From Mucilaginibacter corticis (GTDB lineage Bacteria; Bacteroidota; Bacteroidia; Sphingobacteriales; Sphingobacteriaceae), in assembly GCF_007558865.1 (NCBI RefSeq), contig NZ_VLPK01000001.1, positions 372,001-436,000 of the forward strand: 64,000 nucleotides of DNA, written 5' to 3'. Below the pieces are notes generated by a model, which worked only from the letters and a program-made list of their open reading frames with translations, was not told the DNA's origin and searched no databases. Of the stretch, positions 44,117-53,297 are shown piece by piece; positions within the stretch are counted from its first letter, which is position 1; each line of letters begins with the position of its first letter. The translations under genes and the position numbers were made by a program.

Positions 44117-44995
44117 TTATATCAAATTAATAAAGCTCTCAAAGCTTTGCAACTCAATCTCAGCACCCCACATCTTCCCAATCTCCCCATAAACATCTTC
44201 CGCAGTCTTCCCCTGATCACGCAGATATTTAACAGATGTTGCCCCGGCAGATTTGGAAAGCTTTTTATCGCCGGCTTCCATTAATAACGGATGGTGGTGA
44301 AAAGTGATATTTTGAAAGCTACTCTCGCCTAAAACATCAGCCAGGTAATGCTGCGCGATGGTTGAGGGGTAAAGATCTGCGCCGCGTACGATAAGGTCGA
44401 CACCAAAATGGGTGTCGTCTATTAAAGATGTTAATTGGTAAGCCGGGTAGCCATCTTTCTTTTTCACCACAAAATCTTTCATTTCGGCAGGTAGCTGGGT
44501 TTTTAATAAACCATCTTTAAGGGTTTTAATGATCACTTCCCGCTCATCGATATAAAGCCGCCATGCAGTATCAGGCGTGTCTAAAGGTATGGACCGGTTA
44601 CGGCAGTTACCCGGGTAAGTATTGCCCTGTAATTGTGAGCGCGAGCAACGGCAGGCAAAAACGTCGCGCTGGTCTTCTAATTGTTGCAGCGCTTCGTGAT
44701 ACAGGTCCATGCGGCGCAATTGCGACCAGTTGGTTTTATAATCTTCCAAATCACGCGGGCCTTCATCCCAAGGGATGTCCAGGAAATTGAGCATATCGAA
44801 AATATCCTGTACGTAATCATCATTTACCCGCGCTTGGTCAAGGTCATCTATCCGCAGTAAAATTTTTGCACCGGTTTTGCGGGCAAGCGCGGCGGTTAAT
44901 GCAAATGACAATACATTACCCAAATGTAAATAGCCGCTTGGGGTTGGGGCTATCCTTGTTTTAGCAAAATGTGTTGTGGTATTGAGCATCTGCAT
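44117..44995 (-). CDS. gluQ: Glutamyl-Q tRNA(Asp) synthetase-like protein
   Basis: 292 aa (ATG at 44995; 44989 also possible). Class I synthetase catalytic core: APTPSGYLHLGN (HIGH-like) near the start and KKLSKSAG (KMSKS-like) near residue 245. CRCSRSQL matches a possible zinc-site Cys cluster. It lacks the anticodon-binding half of GluRS, as do GluQRS enzymes, which glutamylate queuosine in tRNA-Asp. Confidence 0.85.
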   Translation of the reverse strand: MQMLNTTTHFAKTRIAPTPSGYLHLGNVLSFALTAALARKTGAKILLRIDDLDQARVNDDYVQDIFDMLNFLDIPWDEGPRDLEDYKTNWSQLRRMDLYHEALQQLEDQRDVFACRCSRSQLQGNTYPGNCRNRSIPLDTPDTAWRLYIDEREVIIKTLKDGLLKTQLPAEMKDFVVKKKDGYPAYQLTSLIDDTHFGVDLIVRGADLYPSTIAQHYLADVLGESSFQNITFHHHPLLMEAGDKKLSKSAGATSVKYLRDQGKTAEDVYGEIGKMWGAEIELQSFESFINLI

Positions 44996-45024
44996 CAAAA
45001 TAAGCTAAATCAGCTTAAATAAAA

Positions 45025-45050
45025 AAGGGTCCCGAAAAATCAGGACCCTT
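45025..45050 (-). terminator. Terminator after the collagen-like gene
   Basis: AAGGGTCC / GGACCCTT stem with a 10-nt loop, followed on the minus strand by a T6 run. Confidence 0.8.
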
Positions 45051-45075
45051 ATTAACATATCTGGATTGTTGTTTT

Positions 45076-46125
45076 TTAATTGATACCGGCCGCTTTAGCC
45101 ACCTGGCTATAATCATTTACATTAAGGCCGGGGTTGTGCAGTTTTAAATTAGTTAATGCAGTACCGGGGATTACAACTATCCTAATATCAAGCCCTGTTG
45201 ACGCGAAGTTTGATTTCAGATCAACATAACCTACCCCATACGATTGTAAGGTAAGCGTATTACCGGCTTCGCTATAAGGTAGCGGATTCCATGAGGTAGT
45301 AGCGCCGGTGTTTCTAAAGTATGCTAAAACAATACCCTTGTCAACAATATCCTGGGTAATTGCAGGCACTAAGAAACGCGTGTTTCCCACCAATACAACG
45401 CTTTGGTTTTTAAATACATAACTGCTGATATCGGCATTACCGCTTGCGCCTGTCGCTCCGGTTGCACCAGCAGCACCTGTAGCCCCGGTCGCTCCCGTTG
45501 CACCTGTAGCTCCGTTAGCACCGTTACTGCCATTGGCCCCTGCTGCTCCGGTAGCTCCTGTCGCGCCTTTTGCGCCGGTGGCACCAGTCGCTCCGTTAGC
45601 CCCATTGCTGCCGTTTGCACCCGCAGCGCCCGTCGCTCCGGTAGCACCTGTTGCGCCTTTTGCACCTGCTGCTCCGTTGGCACCATTACTGCCATTGGCC
45701 CCTGCCGCGCCGGTTGCTCCCGTAGCGCCAGTTGCGCCTTTTGCACCTGCTGCACCATTGGCACCATTACTGCCGTTTGCACCCGCCGCGCCGGTAGCGC
45801 CTGTGGCTCCTGTTGCACCGGTAACACCTGCCGCGCCATTAGCGCCGTTGGCTCCTACTGCACCAGTTGCTCCCGTGGCACCTGTTGCGCCGGTAGCTCC
45901 CGTTGCGCCTACCGGACCACCTGCAGGCCCTGTCGCGCCCGTAGCACCTGTTGCACCCGCCACACCCTGTGGACCGCCTGCACCGGTAGCACCGGTACTG
46001 CCGGCAGCCCCGGTATTGCCGGTTGCACCGGTTTCGCCTTTAGGCCCCGGTGTGGTTGATTTTTTACACGCATTAAGACTAATGACGCTTAGGCATAAAA
46101 TAGGTAGTAAATATTTAATCTTCAT
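45076..46125 (-). CDS. Collagen-like lipoprotein
   Basis: 349 aa. Signal peptide with lipobox SLNAC followed by KKS. Residues about 28-225 are uninterrupted Gly-X-Y triplets ([16 protein letters not shown] types), including repeats of about 27 residues nearly identical between copies. The last about 120 residues are a non-collagenous globular domain beginning NADISSYVF. Predicted to be anchored in the outer membrane with a triple-helical stalk. The antisense strand is also open here only because of GC-rich triplets. Confidence 0.9.
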   Translation of the reverse strand: MKIKYLLPILCLSVISLNACKKSTTPGPKGETGATGNTGAAGSTGATGAGGPQGVAGATGATGATGPAGGPVGATGATGATGATGATGAVGANGANGAAGVTGATGATGATGAAGANGSNGANGAAGAKGATGATGATGAAGANGSNGANGAAGAKGATGATGATGAAGANGSNGANGATGATGAKGATGATGAAGANGSNGANGATGATGATGATGAAGATGATGASGNADISSYVFKNQSVVLVGNTRFLVPAITQDIVDKGIVLAYFRNTGATTSWNPLPYSEAGNTLTLQSYGVGYVDLKSNFASTGLDIRIVVIPGTALTNLKLHNPGLNVNDYSQVAKAAGIN

Positions 46126-46365
46126 AAATATGGGTTTATATGGTTTATAGTATCGAACAATTTAAAGCAATAGAATTATACGCAATGTATTTATTTTAGT
46201 TTCAATTATTTGTTATCAGGTAATATAATTTCGTTTAGGTACATATATTTAACATACATGAGTTAAATCTAAAGTTAAGTAATAATTAACAACTGTGTAC
46301 AAATAGAATTAACACAGTTAAAACTTATGGCATTTTATTTCGTTAAGATATTAAATATTTAACTT

Positions 46366-46635
46366 ATGAACAACATACGCAGCCTGCACACGAAAGTGCA
46401 CAACTGGATAGATGCTATTGGTTTCAGGCTAAATACATCGCAAACAGATAAGAAAAATAAAGTGACCACCAATCACTATTTTTTTGAGACGTTTAACCTT
46501 TTGGAGCGCAATAAGGATGGCGATACCCGTAATTCTAAGTTCTTATGTTTTGATATGTATGGCGAAAAGATAAATGTGCGGTCGCTGCTTGATCTGCAAA
46601 CCGCGTTTTTCGAAAACATCAGCCAGCTTAAATAG
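46366..46635 (+). CDS. Small hypothetical protein
   Basis: 89 aa, soluble, no signal. MNNIRSLHTKVHNWIDAIGFRLN ... NHYFFETFNLLERN. Family not recognised. The 240 bp in front is AT-rich without an identifiable promoter. Convergent with the aspartyl protease gene. Confidence 0.6.
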   Translation: MNNIRSLHTKVHNWIDAIGFRLNTSQTDKKNKVTTNHYFFETFNLLERNKDGDTRNSKFLCFDMYGEKINVRSLLDLQTAFFENISQLK

Positions 46636-46641
46636 CATTGG

Positions 46642-47877
46642 TTAAACCCGGCGCTTTAAGGTCATGTGTATAGTTAAATAGCTATTGTTTCTGTAGATCA
46701 GTAAAACAAATGGCCTGCCGTCCCTTGATTTAAAAAGATCATCAATTTGTTGCAATGACAGATCAACTACCGAGTATAAATTGATCATCATTATTTCATC
46801 GCCCTTTAATAAGCCGGCCGTACTCGCGGCAGATCCGGGTGCTACATTGTCAATGATAATGTGCTGCGCCGCATCACGGGCAGTATAGTAAGTTAGTCCG
46901 CTCATGTCATGTTCATCATGACGTTTATACCAAAGCGAGGGCTTTAAATAAAGTGCATTGTTTGGATAGTCGATAATCAGGTTAAACCTCCTGAGCAAAC
47001 CAATACCAATATTGCCATCCCTGGGGATACTTTGTTTAACAGTATCCTTATCCGGGAAAGCCGAAACAATATCCTTTAGCTTATATTTACCAAGCTCAAC
47101 TTCCTTGATCCTGCTTAGTGTGCCGCTTATAGGGCCGTTTATACCCATCCCTAAATCAGCATAGATATAGCTTTTTTGAAGCTCATTTTTATTTTTTATA
47201 TTCTCCATTGATAAGCAATGTCCGGCACCCAGATCTACAATCAGCTTACTTGGCTTTTTATCGCAATTGGCAAAAGTTATATTGGTGGTTATATAGGGTT
47301 TCCGGTCTTCAATATTCATGGCCAGTTTTGTGCCGCGCTTATAATATCGCATATGTTGCGGCAATGATACCCTGAGCGTACTGTCAGAAAAATCAACCTT
47401 AACAGCAAGATGATTAAAAAATTCATATCCCAATAAGCCATGGATCGGGATACCGGCATAGTCAGACAAACCAAAATTATCCTTTGTAAACAATGCCGCG
47501 TTTACGTTGTAACTTGTTAAGCCGGGGATATCAATGTTTAACGGATTTGTTATATAAGCTTCAAAATCATTACCCGAGCCAAAGCCATGAATCTTAACCA
47601 TACGTTTGTTGCTTACCTCTACCGAATCGACTAATGACGGTTCGGTAATGAGCATATAGCCCACCCCCGTATCAAGCACAAAGTTATACGGGCCTTTACC
47701 GTTGATCTTTAGTTTTATTACCACAAGATTACGTACCAGCCTGAAGCGAATAACCTGCGTGCTGTTAGGATTTTTTGGGGTAAAAAACTGTGCATTTGCC
47801 GACAGGCAAAAACAACACAGCACGCTTAACAGAGCGGCATTACAATAACGTTTTATATGTACTACCGGTAACAACAA
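46642..47877 (-). CDS. Retropepsin-like aspartyl protease with PDZ domain
   Basis: 411 aa using a TTG start at 47877; no suitable ATG nearby. Signal peptide (ends about SANAQ). First lobe active site FVLDTGVGYMLIT; second lobe has LIVDLGAGHCLS with DLG in place of DTG/DSG. A PDZ domain (about 320-405) has the carboxylate-loop-like VAPGSAASTAGLLKGDEI. Predicted periplasmic or surface protein. Confidence 0.8.
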   Translation of the reverse strand: MLLPVVHIKRYCNAALLSVLCCFCLSANAQFFTPKNPNSTQVIRFRLVRNLVVIKLKINGKGPYNFVLDTGVGYMLITEPSLVDSVEVSNKRMVKIHGFGSGNDFEAYITNPLNIDIPGLTSYNVNAALFTKDNFGLSDYAGIPIHGLLGYEFFNHLAVKVDFSDSTLRVSLPQHMRYYKRGTKLAMNIEDRKPYITTNITFANCDKKPSKLIVDLGAGHCLSMENIKNKNELQKSYIYADLGMGINGPISGTLSRIKEVELGKYKLKDIVSAFPDKDTVKQSIPRDGNIGIGLLRRFNLIIDYPNNALYLKPSLWYKRHDEHDMSGLTYYTARDAAQHIIIDNVAPGSAASTAGLLKGDEIMMINLYSVVDLSLQQIDDLFKSRDGRPFVLLIYRNNSYLTIHMTLKRRV

Positions 47878-47902
47878 GGCTTTTAATAATTGGATATTAA
47901 AA

Positions 47903-47942
47903 TTAACAAATTATTACAATTAATGCTGCAATAATTTGTTAA
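47903..47942. repeat. 13-bp perfect inverted repeat after yihY
   Basis: TTAACAAATTATT (47903-47915) and AATAATTTGTTAA (47930-47942) with a 14-nt loop. AT-rich; could be a weak terminator for yihY or an operator for the protease gene. Confidence 0.6.
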
Positions 47943-47952
47943 TCAACTCCAA

Positions 47953-48942
47953 TTACGCTTTCGCTGCCTTTTCGGGTTTTTCAAGTTCGCCTTTCAGTTC
48001 GGGGTTTTGTGGTGGTAAGGTTTTTACATCATGTTCAACTTCTGTTTGCATAATGTGTACCGCATAATCAGCTGGTTCAATTTTGCAGCCTATGGCTTCG
48101 GCATATACCTGCGTAAACTCTGCACCTATGTATAATATGGCCGCGGTATAATAGATCCATAACAGTAACAGGATGATAGAACCCGCCGCGCCATAAGCCG
48201 AGCTTTGCGCCGAATATTGCAGATAGATACCAATAGCATACTGGCCCAGCATAAACAGCAAAGCCGTAAAAATAGCGCCTGAGCGGACATCCTTCCACCT
48301 GATCTTAACGTCAGGCAGTACTTTAAATATGATCCCAAAAAGTACAGAAATTACAATTAAGGTGATACCCAGGTTAATGCCTTTGATGAGCAAATTAGTT
48401 ACATAAGGTAAAAAATGAAGCAGCTTTTTGCTTAAAGCGTCCATTAAAAAGTTAATTACCAACGATACTAATAATAGAAAACCCAGGCTGACAATCAGCG
48501 AAAAAGACAAAAATCTGTTTTGAAGCAGTTTAAGCCAGCCTTTTTTAGGCTTAGCCTTTACCCGCCATATTATATTTAGCGAGTCCTGTATCTCTATAAA
48601 TATACTGCTTGCGCCTACTAATAAGGTCGCTACACCAATTACAACTGCTATCCCGGTTTTACCTGACAGGGCCAGGCCTTTCAGCATTTCCTGTATTTGT
48701 GTTGCCGCCTGCGCGCCTACATATTGCGCAATTTGGGGGTATAATCTGTTGGCGGCTGCATCATTACCCAAAAAAAGGCCGGCTAAGGATATCACTAAGA
48801 TCAATAGCGGTGCCAATGAAAATACAGTATAATAAGCTAAAGAGGCGCTTAATTTTAAGCCGTTATCATTAATAAAACCGCTAAACGTGGCTACAAGAAT
48901 TTTCCAGATCTTTTTGAGGTAGGCTTTACTAAAAATACTCAT
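47953..48942 (-). CDS. YihY/BrkB family membrane protein
   Basis: 329 aa with six predicted TM helices. ASLAYYTVFSLAPLLILVISLAGLFLG, VGASSIFIEIQDSLNIIW and GAIFTALLFMLGQYAIGIYLQYS are typical of the family once misnamed RNase BN. Function unknown. Charged C-terminal tail of about 40 residues. Confidence 0.92.
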   Translation of the reverse strand: MSIFSKAYLKKIWKILVATFSGFINDNGLKLSASLAYYTVFSLAPLLILVISLAGLFLGNDAAANRLYPQIAQYVGAQAATQIQEMLKGLALSGKTGIAVVIGVATLLVGASSIFIEIQDSLNIIWRVKAKPKKGWLKLLQNRFLSFSLIVSLGFLLLVSLVINFLMDALSKKLLHFLPYVTNLLIKGINLGITLIVISVLFGIIFKVLPDVKIRWKDVRSGAIFTALLFMLGQYAIGIYLQYSAQSSAYGAAGSIILLLLWIYYTAAILYIGAEFTQVYAEAIGCKIEPADYAVHIMQTEVEHDVKTLPPQNPELKGELEKPEKAAKA

Positions 48943-49085
48943 TGCTAAACAATTATATATTCACACACGCCTTAATAACAACGTGCTGTTATTGTAAAAA
49001 ACTAAACTGTTTTGTTCTTAGCAATTTTGATGCCTTTTGTCGGGATGGTTGTATATTAAATTTATTTCCTAATGAATAAATTGCC

Positions 49086-50312
49086 TTAATGATGCGATAC
49101 GATCAACAGGTCAAGGTCTTTGCATGGCAGTGAAAAACGTTCGCCGATATGTTTATTGGTAAGATGTCCCTGGTAAATATAAACCGCCTCGCGAATGCCT
49201 GATTTTTGCCAGATCACATTTTTTATACCACCCTGCTCGCCAATTTCCAACAATATCGGTGCAAAGATATTGGTGAGCGCGTAAGTAGCGGTACGTGCCA
49301 CGCGAGATGCGATGTTAGGTACGCAATAATGGATCACGTCATATTTTCTGAACACCGGGTGGGTATGGTTGGTGATCTCTGATGTTTCAAAGCAGCCGCC
49401 CTGGTCAATACTCACATCTATGATAACCGAGTTAGGTTTCATTTTGCTTACGGTCGACTCAGAAACTATACAGGGGCTGCGGCCATCTTCTGCGCGCATA
49501 GCACCAATGGCAACATCGCAGGTGGTTATGGCTTTCTCTAAAACAATAGGTTGCACCACCGATGTAAATACCCTTGCGCCGATGTTATTTTGTAGACGGC
49601 GCAGTTTGTAGATCGACGGGTCAAAAACCTTCACTTCGGCACCCAGGGATATGGCGGTGCGCGCGGCATATTCGCCTACGGTACCGGCACCCAGTATTAC
49701 TATCTCTGTAGGCGGTACGCCTGTTATGCCGCCCAGCATCAAGCCTTTGCCATCAAATACGTTGCTCAGGTACTCGGCAGCTATAAGTATCGAGGTAGCG
49801 CCAACTATCTCGCTCATTGCGCGTACCACGCTTAACGAGTTACCCTCGTCGCGCAGGTGCTCAAAACATAAGGCTGTTATTTGTTTTTTAAGCAGGGCAT
49901 GCAGGCACTCGGGTTTTAAGGTAGATACCTGTAAGGCCGATATCAGTATCTGCCCCGGTTTCATAAAGGCAATTTCTTCTAAAGTAGGCGGCGCTATTTT
50001 TATAATGATATCTGCCTCGTACACCTTTTTGGTATCGAAAACAATTTGAGCGCCTTGTTCGGCATAATCCTTATCTAAAAACTTGGCTGCCTTGCCGGCA
50101 TTGCTCTCCAGCATTACCTCGTGGCCGTTATTTACCAATAAAGCAACGGATAAAGGAGTAAGAGGGATCCGGTTTTCCTGGAAGGATACTTCCTTTGGTA
50201 TGCCGATATAAAGTTTATTCTTTTTGTTTTTAACCTCAAGCATCGACTCCTGGGGTTGCATCATTGCCTGCTTTGCAACGTCTGAAAACCCACTGTATTT
50301 CCCTGAACTCAT
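49086..50312 (-). CDS. ald: Alanine dehydrogenase
   Basis: 408 aa. N-terminal catalytic domain starts at YIGIPKEVSFQENRIPLTP after an extension of about 32 residues; GAGTVGEYAARTAISLGAEVKVFD is the NAD domain, and VIIDVSIDQGGCFETS the active-site region. It interconverts alanine and pyruvate. The Bacteroidota form is longer at the N-terminus than Bacillus Ald. A related transhydrogenase-like function cannot be excluded. Confidence 0.88.
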   Translation of the reverse strand: MSSGKYSGFSDVAKQAMMQPQESMLEVKNKKNKLYIGIPKEVSFQENRIPLTPLSVALLVNNGHEVMLESNAGKAAKFLDKDYAEQGAQIVFDTKKVYEADIIIKIAPPTLEEIAFMKPGQILISALQVSTLKPECLHALLKKQITALCFEHLRDEGNSLSVVRAMSEIVGATSILIAAEYLSNVFDGKGLMLGGITGVPPTEIVILGAGTVGEYAARTAISLGAEVKVFDPSIYKLRRLQNNIGARVFTSVVQPIVLEKAITTCDVAIGAMRAEDGRSPCIVSESTVSKMKPNSVIIDVSIDQGGCFETSEITNHTHPVFRKYDVIHYCVPNIASRVARTATYALTNIFAPILLEIGEQGGIKNVIWQKSGIREAVYIYQGHLTNKHIGERFSLPCKDLDLLIVSHH

Positions 50313-50350
50313 ACTGTTTTGTTATGGACTATGAAGATATGAAAAATAGA

Positions 50351-50767
50351 TCAGTTTTTTTCAACAGATATTTGCCGCGCGCCATCGGCAAGAACTTTTA
50401 TGCTTACGCTGATGTAGTGTAGGGGCAGCATATCCGGGATCTTTTCAGGCCATTCGATAAAACAATAATGGCCCGAATAAAAATACTCTTCGGCCCCCAT
50501 GTCCAAAGCTTCGGTTTGGGTTTTGAGGCGATAAAAATCAAAATGATAGATCTTATCAGCAGCACCGGCATATTCATTTACAATGGCGAATGTCGGGCTG
50601 GTTACGCCATCCTTAACGCCCAAAGCGGCACATATTGATTTTATAAAAGTAGTTTTACCGGCGCCCATATCGCCATTAAATAAAAAAATACGGCTGTTGC
50701 CGGCATAGTTTATTAGTTGCGTTGCCAGTCCGGGTAGGTCAGAAGCAGATGTGGCGGTTAATGTCAC
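50351..50767 (-). CDS. tsaE: tRNA threonylcarbamoyladenosine synthesis ATPase TsaE
   Basis: 138 aa. Walker A FNGDMGAGKTTFIKSI (about 34-49) followed by GVTSPTFAIVNEY and the Walker-B-like FDFYRL, all signatures of TsaE/YjeE, the ATPase partner of TsaB-TsaD in t6A formation. Lies 38 bp upstream of ald on the same strand. Confidence 0.95.
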   Translation of the reverse strand: MTLTATSASDLPGLATQLINYAGNSRIFLFNGDMGAGKTTFIKSICAALGVKDGVTSPTFAIVNEYAGAADKIYHFDFYRLKTQTEALDMGAEEYFYSGHYCFIEWPEKIPDMLPLHYISVSIKVLADGARQISVEKN

Positions 50768-50813
50768 GTGGTTATTTTATTGCGGACGTAAAATTACATT
50801 AATTTGTTTGCTA

Positions 50814-51581
50814 TTAAAACGCCAGTTCAAGCAGTACCGGGCAATGGTCCGAATGTTTTGCTTCGGGCAGGATGGCCGCGCGTTTGATGTTATCCTCCAA
50901 TTCCTTACTCGCCAGGGTATAATCGATACGCCAGCCCAGGTTCTTGGCGCGGGCATTGGCGCGGAAACTCCACCATGTATAATTATGCGGTTCTTTATTT
51001 AAATGACGGAAGGTATCTATATACCCCGACTCCATAAAGTTTTCCATCCACTCCCGTTCCTCGGGTAAGAAACCCGATGAATTGGCGTTTGATTTTGGAT
51101 TATGGATATCGATAGCGCGATGGCAAATATTATAATCGCCGCAGATAACCAATTTAGGATGCTCAACCTTTAACAGAGTGAGGTATTTGCCAAACTCATC
51201 CAAAAACCTGAATTTAAAGGCTTGCCTGTCATCGCCACTTGAGCCCGATGGGAAATAGACACTCATCACTGATACTTCATCAAAATCAACCCGGATGTTG
51301 CGGCCCTCGCGGTCAAAATCAGGGATACCGCAGCCGTACTCGATATGATTAGGTGTACGTTTGGTTAAAATAGCCGTACCGCTGTAACCCTTTTTCTCTG
51401 CCGGGAACCAGTAATGCTGGTAACCTAATGCCTCAACCAGGTGCAGGTCGGTCAGCACATCGGGTGTGGCTTTAATTTCCTGCAGGCAAACTACATCTGC
51501 ATCGGTAGCCTGCAGCCAGGCCAGCCAGTTTTTGTTCATCGCAGAGCGGATACCGTTAACGTTGTATGTGATTATTTTCAT
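50814..51581 (-). CDS. xth: Exodeoxyribonuclease III
   Basis: 255 aa starting MKIITYNVNGIRSAMNKN at 51581; a 42-residue upstream extension to 51707 merely translates repeat elements and is rejected. AP endonuclease/exonuclease motifs: CLQEIKA (metal Glu), GDYNICH, and SDHCPVLLEL (catalytic His) at the end. Base-excision repair. A GC-rich element abuts its start codon. Confidence 0.95.
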   Translation of the reverse strand: MKIITYNVNGIRSAMNKNWLAWLQATDADVVCLQEIKATPDVLTDLHLVEALGYQHYWFPAEKKGYSGTAILTKRTPNHIEYGCGIPDFDREGRNIRVDFDEVSVMSVYFPSGSSGDDRQAFKFRFLDEFGKYLTLLKVEHPKLVICGDYNICHRAIDIHNPKSNANSSGFLPEEREWMENFMESGYIDTFRHLNKEPHNYTWWSFRANARAKNLGWRIDYTLASKELEDNIKRAAILPEAKHSDHCPVLLELAF

Positions 51582-51607
51582 GCCCCCTAACCCCCTAAAG
51601 GGGGAAT
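51582..51607 (+). repeat. GC-rich TAG-element, copy 4 (inverted, upstream of xth)
   Basis: Plus strand reads GCCCCCTAACCCCCTAAAG then GGGGAA. It points away from xth, so the xth ATG replaces the TAG end. It is 45 bp from copy 5. Confidence 0.8.
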
Positions 51608-51652
51608 TTTTTGTTGTAAATATATAGTGAATAATAAATAAGCTATCAATTG

Positions 51653-51680
51653 CTCCCCCTTCAGGGGGTTGGGGGGCTAA
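51653..51680 (-). repeat. GC-rich TAG-element, copy 5 (within the cyclophilin 3' end)
   Basis: Minus strand reads TTAGCCCCCCAACCCCCT then GAAGGGGGAGC. Here the TAG is out of frame; the gene reads on and stops at TGA inside the element. Confidence 0.8.
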
Positions 51681-52368
51681 GAATTTTATCCAGATCCTTA
51701 CACTCACCTTTTGAAAGTACGGTAACCGTCATGGGTACATTTTGCAGCGGGCGGTCGCGTTCATCTTTTTTTACGCCGGCAATGCGGTCAACCATTTCTA
51801 TGCCTGTTACCACTTCGCCGTACACGGTGTAGTTTTGATCTAGGAACGGCGTGCCGCCAACTGTTTTGTAAACCTCGCGCTGTGCCGCAGGTATGGCACG
51901 TCCCTTTAAACGGCCCTGCACCAATTTATCCAGATCTTCATCTGTAAGGCGTTTACCTTCTACAATATAAAACTGGCAACCGCTTGATGCTTTGGCCGGG
52001 TTATCATCGCGCGCGGCGGCAAGCACACCGCGTTTGTGGTACAGGCTGTCATTAAACTCGGCCGGGACGGTATAACCAACATCGCCGTTGCCCAACTCCG
52101 CGCCTGGTTTGTTCTTGCTAGTATCCCTCGAGTCCGGGTCGCCACCCTGGATCATAAAATTTTGTATCACCCTATGAAACAGCGTACCATTATAAAACCC
52201 TTTTTTAGCCAGTTTTATAAAGTTATCGCGGTGTTTTGGCGTTTCATTATACAGACGGATAATGCAATCTCCATAGCTTGTACTGATCCGTACATATTGG
52301 TTTTTAGGCGGTTTTGCAAAGGCGGTAAGCGTAGTCAGTAAAATAACCAGCGTAAAAAGTCTTTTCAT
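51661..52368 (-). CDS. Exported cyclophilin-type peptidyl-prolyl isomerase
   Basis: 235 aa from MKRLFTLVILLTT (a start at 52392 overlaps the upstream gene). Signal peptide ends near FAK. NFIKLAKKGFYNGTLFHRVIQNFMIQGGD contains the catalytic Arg and the FHRV/FMIQGGD signature; SSGCQFYIVEG and NYTVYGEVVTG follow. Folding of periplasmic proteins. The final residues SPPTP are encoded by a GC-rich element. Confidence 0.93.
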   Translation of the reverse strand: MKRLFTLVILLTTLTAFAKPPKNQYVRISTSYGDCIIRLYNETPKHRDNFIKLAKKGFYNGTLFHRVIQNFMIQGGDPDSRDTSKNKPGAELGNGDVGYTVPAEFNDSLYHKRGVLAAARDDNPAKASSGCQFYIVEGKRLTDEDLDKLVQGRLKGRAIPAAQREVYKTVGGTPFLDQNYTVYGEVVTGIEMVDRIAGVKKDERDRPLQNVPMTVTVLSKGECKDLDKILSPPTP

Positions 52369-52372
52369 AGGG

Positions 52373-52717
52373 TTAATTAATTTCTTCCTCAAAATAGTTA
52401 ATTATCAACGATTTTATCAGCAATTCCTGCTCAAGCAACGTATAATTGGGGATGGTCTTTATCAATTTCCAATGCGGCCAACCGTCCTGGTCAAGCCCTT
52501 CCAGCTCATAAAAACCCATCATGCTAAACAGCTTGCAGTTGGCAATATGCATCAATTCTTCTTTTTGCCGTTTGCTGAATTTGCGCGGCCCCTGCCCTAA
52601 CTCCTGCACGCCAATTAAAAACAACATTACCTTTACATCGGGCTTATCGCTATCAAAATCACGTGCTATGCGGTCTTGCAATTCATTCCATTTCTTATTG
52701 ATCTCTGCCGGTGTCAT
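52373..52717 (-). CDS. Conserved small hypothetical protein
   Basis: 114 aa, acidic, soluble. MTPAEINKKWNELQDRIARDFDSD ... LFLIGVQELGQGPRKFSKRQKEELMHIA. I recall similar Bacteroidota proteins without function. Four bp upstream of the cyclophilin start, so in one operon. Confidence 0.7.
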   Translation of the reverse strand: MTPAEINKKWNELQDRIARDFDSDKPDVKVMLFLIGVQELGQGPRKFSKRQKEELMHIANCKLFSMMGFYELEGLDQDGWPHWKLIKTIPNYTLLEQELLIKSLIINYFEEEIN

Positions 52718-52852
52718 GCAGCAAATATACGCCGTGGGTTGTGCTATTTATAGTCGAAATACAATTACTATTGCAACTATATTGCTTTTGAGTGCAGATT
52801 TTACTTTTTTATGCTTAATTTTGCGCAAGATTAGTAAAACGCGCTACCGGTT

Positions 52853-53188
52853 TTGAAAAGGAACAAAGCAAATATTTTTTTCTCGTGGCTGTTATTGATC
52901 TGCTTTATAGCGGGACAGGGAATGATTTATGCTCACCAGCATAAAATCCTTGCCGGCGACAACTATAAAACACAAAGTACCGCAAAGAACCAGGCACGCA
53001 CCATTGTGCAGGAAAAATGCTCTATGTGCGATGCCATGCACCACACAAACGCGGTAATTAACCACTACACTTATTTTAGTCCCAATATTGTTACAAAGCA
53101 TTTTTACCGTGTTTATAATTATGCTTTTATCAGTATTGCGCTGATACTATCAGCCGGGCGCGCTCCGCCGGTTTCTGCATCCTGCTAA
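52853..53188 (+). CDS. Small His/Cys-containing membrane protein, DUF2946-like
   Basis: 111 aa with a TTG start at 52853; a -7-like box TAATTTTG is at 52816-52823. An N-terminal hydrophobic segment, YAHQHK, the cluster CSMCDAMHH (about 62-70), a second hydrophobic stretch and GRAPPVSASC at the end. The CxxC...HH plus RAPP ending resembles DUF2946, found near metal-related TonB receptors. Directly upstream of such a receptor. Metal binding is an inference. Confidence 0.6.
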   Translation: MKRNKANIFFSWLLLICFIAGQGMIYAHQHKILAGDNYKTQSTAKNQARTIVQEKCSMCDAMHHTNAVINHYTYFSPNIVTKHFYRVYNYAFISIALILSAGRAPPVSASC

Positions 53189-53297
53189 ATTACACCGGCC
53201 GTTTACGGCTCAGAAACAAATCAACTTTAAGAGCAACAGGTATGCAGCAATTCTAAAAATTACAGGAATTGCCATACATAAAAAACATAAACCCCAA

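Noticed and set aside
45403..46150. Long plus-strand frames opposite the collagen-like gene
   Set aside because: Pro/Ala/Val-rich and Cys/Ser-rich translations are the complement of Gly-X-Y codons.
51582..51707. N-terminal extension of exonuclease III to 51707
   Set aside because: The extra 42 residues only translate two repeat elements; the family start is MKIITYNVNGIRS.
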